Positions 56,184 to 64,000 of a stretch of DNA of 64,000 nt are shown in pieces. The notes beneath the pieces were generated by a model. It did no database searches. It worked only from the letters and a program-made list of their open reading frames with translations, and was not told where the DNA came from. Source of the stretch: Leptodontidium sp. MPI-SDFR-AT-0119 (lineage: Eukaryota > Ascomycota > Leotiomycetes > Helotiales > Leptodontidiaceae). Made by a program: the position numbers and the translations under genes. Numbering within the stretch: position 1 is the stretch's first letter; each line of letters starts with the position of its first letter. Location: assembly GCA_020726505.1 (NCBI GenBank), contig JAHLEZ010000008.1, positions 558,001 to 622,000 of the forward strand. The letters run 5' to 3'.

Positions 56184-58407
56184 TTATACAAGCTCACCGT
56201 CTCCAGTTTTCTCCTTTGCGTGGTGAGACTTATTCACTACAGTCTTATTAACAAAGTCCGTCATGAACTGGTCGACGTTCTTTGCAAAGAACGAAGCGGC
56301 AACAGCGAAACCACCAAATCCAAGACTGCTCAGGTAGACGATCTTAAAACTAGATGAGTATGCTGTCTTGGTCGCAATTCCTAGCGCGGCGATGATGCCT
56401 GGGTTGATTCCTGGGACGGCGTTGAGCGCAGTTGCGGTACCGTTGCTAACTGCCTCGAACAGAAGCGGGACGCTGCCTACGGGCAGTCCAGCACCGACAA
56501 CGGCGGGAACGATTTCTTTTGGTAAGTTGGCGGTGATCTTGTTCGAGAAGATAGCGACATAAATGCTCACTTTACACGTGCGTCAGTGCTGTTCCGAATA
56601 TGCGAGGGGGTGCTAGTGTATTTTACCTGCGATAGTGCCAGTTACTGCTCGCACCGAGGCGAAGAAAGCTGACGAAGACCCAATATCTTCAGGAGGAACA
56701 ACCAGCGTCGCTGTAACAATGCAGACCATTTCAATCCAGCCAACGAAAATCCCAGCAATAACGGTGCCCTGACTCATTAGGAGAATTCTCTTGAATGTGG
56801 TTTCAAGAACTTACAGCAATAGCCATAGCCTGAGTATTCGCATTGGTGGCGGCCATCATGCCACAGAATGCAGTCACACCGACAGCACTTGCGACAATCT
56901 GCCATCTCGCATGGCCCACAGCCTTAAAAAAGGGGCCCGTAATGATTTCTCCCAAAGCTAGAGCAGCACCTGTTGTGCACTATTACGGAAATACACGTCA
57001 GCGGTGGGATTTGGAAGAGGAACCGTGCAGGTTTGAAGAAGCCGCTCACCGATATCACGCCAATCTTCATATTATTGGTGGTATAAAGGGTTGTGATCTG
57101 TTGCGGCCAGAAAATGTTCAAGGCAAAGTACACCATCTGTCCAACAGAGCCAACGATAACCACTACTACGAAAGTTCGGATCTTGAAAAGGTGCATTGGC
57201 AGTAGTGGTTGTTTGAGAGGCATGTAAATTTCTGTCGACTGGGTTAGAACGATGGACAGAAAAGCGGAGCGGGGATCGTAGTTCACCATAGACAACAAAG
57301 CTGATGAGGCAAGCGCATCCAACTACCAAAGTGGATATAACGTGGGGGTTCCCCCAGGTATATTGACTAGATGGCCATGCTTTGGAAGAAAATAATATTA
57401 GCAAAGAGTCCAGGTGGGGTAAATTGGAGAGTTCATTTACAAAAACCAAGCAATATCAGTATTAAACCAGCACAGTAGAGCACAAATCCACCATAATCCA
57501 ATTGCTTGAATTCTTGCATTTTGGTCATATTGGTGTTCAGGTGGTGGAAATTGGGCGGGAAATAGCATGCAGCCAGCAATATGATTGCCAATCCCGTTAC
57601 AATGACATTAAGCCAATAGCACCAGCTATCAAAAGGTTAGACTGTAGTACTGGCGGAGAGGGAGACAGGGCCACTTACCGCCAGGACAAAGCGGTATAGG
57701 TAACAAGGGAGCGAGCGATGAGCGGGCCAAAACCAAGCGTGGGAACCATAGCGAGGGTCACAGCGGCTTGTCCAAAGCCTCGATACTTGTTTGGCATGAG
57801 CTCCTGAACCAGCAGCGGGTACAGGTTGGCTACAGCGCCAGATAGACCGACGAAAACGGTCCCCCCGATGACCATGTTTATGGATTTGGCGTTTGCGCAG
57901 ATAATTGACCCGATTAAGCCGAAGGCCTGGCCACCGATGATGAAGTAGCGGCGGCCGACGATGTCACTGATACGACCGACCAGCAGTAGGCAGACTCCGC
58001 TGACAAGGGTGAAGACGAGACTGATAAGAGTGACATTGTTTGAGGGGCCTGCGCGTGCTCATTAGCAATCGAGCAAACGGTGGCGGAGGGAAATGGATTC
58101 TATCCCACCAATGTCTTCATTAATGATTGACAATACATTGACCTAAAGTACTCATAGTCAGAAAGGCACATGTCGATCAAGTCGGTAGGAGCGACCATAC
58201 CGGGAGCACGTATCCCAGGAACAGACTGTGTCCCACGAGTACGATTGCGATGAGTGAACCGATGAACTGGTAGGAGTGCCAGTAGGCAGTCGAGATGTCT
58301 TCGGAGTCCTTGCCTACATTGGAAACCATTTGCTGATCGTCGGAAATGTGCTCGATCTCTTCAGCGGAGGTTGGGATCGACATCACTTGTTGTTTTTCGG
58401 TTGCCAT
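56184..58407 (-). CDS. MFS transporter 2, TRI12-type efflux pump (587 aa)
   Basis: Nine exons: complement of 58407-58201, 58142-58109, 58048-57679, 57625-57441, 57379-57287, 57231-57050, 56979-56815, 56768-56627 and 56569-56184 (1764 nt). All splices keep frame; exon 2 is 34 nt. Family landmarks: GRISDIVGRRYF, QELMPNKYRGFGQA, GPLIARSLVTYTALSWRW, FPPNFHHLN, NIFWPQQITTLY and NAVPGINPGII, matching transporter 1 (25416-27308) but with eight introns instead of two and low identity. The N-terminus is acidic. It lies on the same strand as the enoyl-CoA hydratase, 850 bp downstream of it. Substrate not known; an exporter of pathway intermediates or toxins is plausible. Confidence 0.9.
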
Positions 58408-59257
58408 GGCCGACAGGGGTGGAGAGAAGGTGGGAGTGGGTCAATGACTTGGGAGAAAGATATCGAGCGAGAAAATACTGGGGTTTCCGGTTATGGGGAG
58501 TTGTTTTAATTATCCCAGTGCGGGTTCCCCACGGGGTAGGAAATGTGGGGATGGTCGGATTGAGTTATTAGTCCCGGATATTGATACCCGACGCCCTGTC
58601 TAATAGCATGTATGCATTGTGCTACTGCCACGCTCAGCTTTCTTAGCAGAAACCACGAATGCTCCGCTCTCAGTATTGAGAATACGGAAATCCTAAAATA
58701 GAAACAATTACATGTAAACTACAATTTTCATTAAGAATAATGCTCTTATGATGTCAAAGAACACTATATATAACTTTGCGAATAAAAAAACGAACAAAGG
58801 CCGGAAGCATACAGCTAGGGGCGGCAAGACTGAAACGTACCAAGGCATGCTATGAGTTGCGCGAGAGGGACTGGATTCTGGTAAGAACTAATCAGGTCAT
58901 AGGTTCCGGCTACTAGGGCCCCCGCTTCGATATTGTGTTAATTTCCTAATCATTAATTTGTCAGGGTATTAAGGTAAGGAACAAAGTTGCTGAGCCTAGC
59001 GCATTTTACAACCTATTACGGATCAACGTTGCCAATGGTGAGGCTTGAAAGGCACCGATTCGTCACCCTGCCGTGCTGTTGTCACCCAAGTGCCCCTTGG
59101 CTTTGCAATGGCGTTTTTATATTCTAGACTCGTGAGTGCATGCTAATGGATGGAGGTCACCCAACATGCAGATGGCGACTTCAAATTCAACTTTGCTACG
59201 CGGAATCTTGTAATTACCTACCCTGAAACGTAGATTAATGCTTGCTCGACATACTAA
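58408..59257. promoter_or_regulatory. Intergenic, promoter of MFS transporter 2
   Basis: No gene in this 850-bp gap between two minus-strand genes. CCCACACTT/AGTCCCGG-type words only; no clear known operator. Confidence 0.35.
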
Positions 59258-60263
59258 CTACAGATAAGATGGCTCCCATTTTGGTTTCCGCTTTTCCTTA
59301 TATGCTGTAAGTCCTTCTTCGGCATTCCTACTTGCCATCATGACATCCGCGTAGATCTCCTGCCCCCTCATCGTCGCCCTGCTCACGCCGGTCTCCCAAG
59401 CCTCACGGGCTCCCAGTCGCGATATAATGACGGCGTCAGGACTGAGTTCGGCGATCTCTTTTGCGTATTCGATCGCCCGGTCAACCAACTTGTCGAGCGG
59501 AACGATCTCTTTAATCAAACCCCACGAAACAGCTTCCTGGGCACTTAGGTACCTCCCGGTGAGGACCAGGTCCATAGTCCGCTGATTTCCAAACAGATTC
59601 ATGCAGCGCGGGAGCCCTCCGGCCAGTGCCGAAACCCCTCTGAGGACTTCGGGGAGACGGAATGTCGCATTGGGTGATGCAAAAATCACGTCTGCGTTCA
59701 GCACGAGCTCGAAGCCACCTCCTGAAGCGAATGACCAGCGATTAGTTCTTGGTACTAGCAGTTGCAGTAAGGTAAAAGCAAAGAGACAGGGAGTTCCTAC
59801 CGTGGGCGTGTCCATTGCAGGCAATGATGATAGGCTTCTTGCCAGTCCGATTCGCCATGCCGCCAAATGATCCGGAGGGATACTCCAAAGCAACTTGTTT
59901 TGCGTTGACGACGTCAAGCCTCTGTTTCAAATCCATACCTGCGCAGAAAGCCTTCTCCCCCTTTCCTGTAAATACTGCACAGCGCCTGGATCGATATGTG
60001 TTAGCTGGTATCGAGACCTGGAGGATCCGTTGTGGGACACCCAAATGGTGGCTTGCTTACATTTCTGGTTCGCTATCGTACCATTTCCACAAGTGACCTA
60101 GCTCGATGGTCGCCTCTGTTGGCAAGCAATTCATATACTCCTCACGGTTAATGGTTACTAACAGAATGTGCTTCGCCGGGAAGGACACGAGGGAGTGCTT
60201 GAGCAGAGGGTATGGCACCTTGACCCAGTCGGGCACAGAGGCTGTTGAACGAGGTGCACTCAT
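59258..60263 (-). CDS. Enoyl-CoA hydratase/isomerase (crotonase family, 283 aa)
   Basis: Spliced as complement of 60263-60061, 59985-59801 and 59721-59258 (852 nt). Crotonase fold: AVFTGKGEKAFCAGMDL and NGHAHGGGFELVLNADVIF carry the two oxyanion-hole backbone segments; the catalytic-Glu region is RLPEVLRG. The splice at NGHAHG|GGFE is exact. Length is normal and the C-terminus is PSYL without a clear peroxisomal signal. It hydrates a 2-enoyl-CoA, the step after an acyl-CoA dehydrogenase, or acts as an isomerase. Divergent from AtuA-like 2, which mirrors the AtuE (enoyl-CoA hydratase) and AtuA pairing of bacterial terpene clusters. Confidence 0.9.
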
Positions 60264-61366
60264 GTCTGACTTTGTGATGGAGACAGGTTCACGACGGATA
60301 GAAACTGTTTAACTCCGTTTGATATTCATGTTTGAGTGATTCTTTAAAGTTAAGGACTATGGAGGAATGAGAAATCCAGTATGATTTGTAAGAGAAGACA
60401 CCAAAGGGAACTGATTTCCCCGTCTAACCCACCTCTCCACCCCCCGCTAAACTATACCTCTTATACTTAAGCTAATGCATTTTAGTAACATCGTATGATG
60501 ATACCCAAGCTCCGATATTCGAAAACTATCTTATTCACGTTATTCGCGTTAATTTATTAATTATAGAGTACGGAAATAAAAAGGGTAAGATTCTCCGCGA
60601 GACATCGTTTACACTGTGTAAATTTTAAGCGTCAGGAACTAACTAGCTGTAAAGTCAAGCAGGCGGCGAGGATTGAGGGGTTGTGCGCTGCATAGACGGC
60701 GGTACGCAAGTTTGGTGGCTGCAGAAAGCCCCACCTCGATATCCGGATAACTTGACGGCGAGCAATAACCGAGGAGCTGAAAAACATAGGCGAAGAGGGA
60801 GCGAGGGAGCGCTAGGTCTGTACGAGTTTAATTTCAGTATTCATTTTATTCCGATTGTGCTCGGTTTCAAAAGACAAAGTGGTACCAAGACAAAAGAGGA
60901 GAGCAGGGGCTAGTTTCAATAGCCACTCCAGGAACGAAAAGTATTCTCAGGGCACTTTCAGAGGGGTTTAACGGCTAAGATAATGGCCCCTAGCGATTTC
61001 TAGGCTTCAGCTTCAGGGTATCATAACCTGCCGAAAAAACTTGAAAATAACTAATGAATTGGACATTCTGTGGTAGGATATCCCTATATAAAATTCATGA
61101 ATTTTCATGGTTCGTGACCCCCAGTTTCATCATCCATTTCATTGCCTTTGAATTCAGCTAAATTTATCCCTTCTTTATGAAAACTTAGTTTCATAGTTTC
61201 ATTGGGCAGACCCACTCACCGCCTTTGAAACTCCCAGTTATTGGAATCATTCTTTGTCTTTTCCTACTCCGTAATCTCTCACACGCTTCCTCCTACGTGC
61301 TCTTCCCGTCGGAAACAACCTCCAAATATCTCAAGACCCCGAGCGAGTTAGAGGAGCTTTCCAGCT
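60264..61366. promoter_or_regulatory. Divergent promoter region, hydratase and AtuA-like 2
   Basis: A 1.1-kb gap without a supported gene. It has an A/T-rich patch (60540-60620) and, at about 61120-61245, several TTTCAT words, with CCGCCTTTGAAACTCCCAGTT partly repeating CCCAGTTTCATCATCC. These could be regulator sites shared by the two starts. Confidence 0.4.
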
Positions 61367-63407
61367 ATGGCGCGCAGACCGATCCGGATTGGCAACTGTT
61401 CTGGCGCTATTGGGGATGGACTTGATCAGCTATACCGTCAGGCAGCAGGTGGGCCAATCGACGGGATCACTGCGGACTATCTCGCAGAGTTCAATTTGGC
61501 TTGGAAAGCTATTGAGGTGAGCCCTTACTTTAGTATCAAGATACTAAACTCACTGAGCAAAAACTATCTGTAAAAGATCCAACTTCCAACTCTAACTTGT
61601 AGAGCCATGTAGATGATCGACAACCCACAACTGGGATACGAACCAGGATTTCTAGACCAACTTGCATTTAAGGACGGGGCCGCAGCGCGATTGATTGTTG
61701 AAAAGGGCATCAAAGTTGTGCACAACGGTGGAGCTCTGAACCCCAAGGGGCTGGCTGAGAAGGTAGATGAATTTTTCGTGTCGTTGGGCATTACCACTTG
61801 CAAAATTGCGTGGGTCAGTGGAGACGACGTTAAGCCCCAACTCGAAGACTTGAAAGATAAGGTTTTCGAACACCTAGACATCACAGAAACGGCACTGGAC
61901 AAGAACGAGAAGATCATCTCGGCAACTGCCTATGTTGGTATGGCGGGCATTGTGGCAGCGCTCGAGAACGGCGCCGACATTGTCATTTGCGGCCGCTGCA
62001 CAGACGCCAGCCCTGTCATGGGTTTGGCAGCGTGGTGGCATGGTTGGGATGCCGATGACTACCAAGCTTTGTCGGGAAGTCTGATCGCTGGCCATCTGAT
62101 TGAATGTTCGGCTTACGTCACGGGAGGCAATTATTGTGGGTGGAGAGAAATAGAGAACCGTCTCCAAGTTGGATATCCGATTGCTGAGATTGCCTGGGAT
62201 GGAACGTCAGTTATCACGAAACACGAGGGTACAAATGGTGCTGTTACAGTCGACACGTGCAAAGCACAGCTAGTATATGAGATCCAGGGGCCATACTACC
62301 TGAATCCAGATGTCATCGCGAAGATCGATCTTGTTTCGTTGAGAGAGGTAGGCAAGGACCGAGTCCAAGTCACTGGGGCTTCTGGGATGGCGCCCCCTGC
62401 AACAACGAAGTTGGCTATATGTCTTCACGGAGGCTACCAGGCCGAGATATCTGCATATTTCGTTGGTCTGGACATTGATGATAAAGTGGCCCAACTCAGG
62501 GCCCAGTTGATGGGCGAGCTAGATCCGTCCGACTACTCCGCTCTCAGCATCGAACCTTATGGATCTCACCTGGTGATCAACCCCGAAACCCAAGCTGAAG
62601 CTACTGTGAAAGTCAGAATATTTGCCCAAGCAGCGACAGTAGCAAAGCTTGAGAAGTTCAAAAGAGTCATATTTAACAACGGGATGCAAGGGTGCTGTGG
62701 TTTCCATATGGACATGGACTGGCGGACTATGGTGCCTAAACCGTTCGTCAAATACTTCCCAACAACGATAGATCAGAAATTACTGTCATTGGCAGTGCAC
62801 TTCATTGGGAAGAACTCGCCAACGAAGGTTGCCCCACATGGAACTTACCAGAACTTTCAAGGCCAAGAGAGTTACGAGCCGAAGAATGCCAAAGCCTTCC
62901 AACAGTTCGGACCAACTGAGAAAAGACCATTTGGTGAGACTACATGGTGTCCTTCTTGTACCCCCCTTCGCCATTCTGCTGTCAAATAACATCGCACTAC
63001 TTTGCCGACGCGAAGGGCTGACTTTTCATACAGGTGATATCGTATTTGCACGCTCCGGCGACAAGGGCGGAAACGCCAACGTCGGCTTCTGGGTGCGAAA
63101 CCCAGAGGCATGGCCATGGTTGCAAAGCTTCCTGGACTCAGCAACGTTCATTAAGCTCATGGGAAAGGACTGGAAACCGGCATACCGTGTAGAAAGATTT
63201 GAGTTTCCGAATCTACTAGCTGTTCACTTCGTGACGTACGGCATTTTACAGGAAGGCGTGTCGAGTAGCAGCATCTTAGACGGATTCGCCAAGAGCTTTG
63301 GAGAATTCATTAGGGCCAGAGTTGTAGATGTGCCACAGAAGTTACTGGACGATGAGACGCAGAGAAGGGCGGAGCGTATTAAAACAGCTGGTTGGTTGAA
63401 ATTATAA
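61367..63407 (+). CDS. AtuA-like DUF1446 protein 2 (614 aa)
   Basis: Exons 61367-61516, 61613-62933 and 63034-63407 (1845 nt). Start chosen at MARRPIRIGNCSGAIGDGL, which matches the family N-terminus; protein 1 has a different leader. Landmarks: DGITADYLAEFNLAW, VVHNGGALNPKGLA, ADIVICGRCTDASPVMG, AWWHGWD, SLIAGHLIECSAYVTGGNYCGW, YEIQGPYYLNPDV, ATTKLAICLHGGYQAE. The C-terminal domain (RSGDKGGNANVGFWV) is separated by intron 2, whose reading-through ends at 62989. Same family as the gene at 12931-14875, divergent in sequence, so they may act at different steps or on different substrates. The 3' side is an ordinary intergenic region. Confidence 0.91.
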
Positions 63408-64000
63408 CCACTCAAGAAACTCAATTGCTTTGACCTCATTCATATCTATCCTCTCGTCCAGTCAGTCTCAAGTCAGGGTATAAGTGGCATGTGCACGTAG
63501 ATCATTGTCCAAATTCTAGCCCTGTTGAAGTTTCCATTGTCCTATGGCTCCGAGGCATTTCTGGTAAAATACAACGTTAATGTTTCCGGGGAGGATTTTG
63601 ACACATCTTGTCAAGGTTATCGAGAGCTACTGCCGTGACTAATAGTGATTCTGGTTGGTTAATAAAAGTGAAATCCCTACGCCAAATGTTATATATGTCA
63701 CTCTACTTGCCTGTCAGAATGTTGCGATATCTAAAACGAAAATGAAACTTGAATCTACCCCGACTCTTTTTGGCATACGCCATCCCCGCCTCTTCCACGA
63801 CCCCCAAGCGACCTTTGAGCAGTGGCGTCTCTTCTCTGGACCCTACCTCTCCAGGCTAAAATCAACCGGCCAGGGGACTTGTGTTCGACACAACAAACAT
63901 TAACCGATGAGCTCTTTCTTGGCTTTTTGGGGTAGCTGCAATCACAGTTGCCACCAAATGCTCTCAAAATTACTGCAACTTAGACAAAAGTATAGGAAAT
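63408..64000. other. Right-edge intergenic sequence
   Basis: No gene is supported in the last 590 bases. An open frame at 63655-63903 and another antisense are featureless. Confidence 0.4.

Overview
The window is nuclear DNA from a filamentous ascomycete (Pezizomycotina). The evidence is short introns of about 45-100 bp with GTAAGT-like donors and CTAAC/CTGAC branch sites, a Zn2Cys6 regulator, a NACHT protein with a fungal N-terminal domain, TRI12-type transporters, and transposon relics whose stop codons look like repeat-induced point mutation (RIP). I cannot place it to genus. Gene models were spliced by hand from the sequence; spliced lengths were checked for reading frame.

Positions 513-27308 hold a dense catabolic island on both strands: Baeyer-Villiger monooxygenase 1, a decayed CoA-ligase, SDR 1, a P450, an aldehyde dehydrogenase, a Zn alcohol dehydrogenase, an AtuA-like DUF1446 protein, an HSL-type esterase, an acyl-CoA dehydrogenase, a PRISE-like enone reductase, Baeyer-Villiger monooxygenase 2, SDR 2 and a TRI12-type exporter. 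Read together they suggest hydroxylation, oxidation to a ketone, enone reduction, lactone formation, ring opening, oxidation to an acid, CoA activation and beta-oxidation. That is the logic of cyclic terpenoid or alicyclic ketone degradation. A second block at 56184-63407 adds a TRI12 exporter, an enoyl-CoA hydratase and a second AtuA-like gene.

Between the two blocks lies a repeat-rich accessory region. It has a metzincin protease, a complete 814-bp two-LTR element with no coding capacity, two solo LTRs of the same family, a dead piggyBac element with long inverted repeats, a kinase-like relic and a Kre9/Knh1-like membrane protein (27309-39988). Then come an intronless ATP-grasp protein, a Zn2Cys6 factor divergent from a SnoaL-like gene, and two tandem C2H2 zinc-finger paralogs (40818-49185). 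Last is a NACHT gene cut off at its 3' end by a MITE, with a second related MITE upstream and a C48-protease relic (50260-54792).

The most interesting points are the putative Atu-plus-Baeyer-Villiger degradation system, the NACHT gene truncated by a MITE, the CoA-ligase broken by several tiny tandem duplications, the three GC-AG introns, and the element with intact LTRs but no genes.
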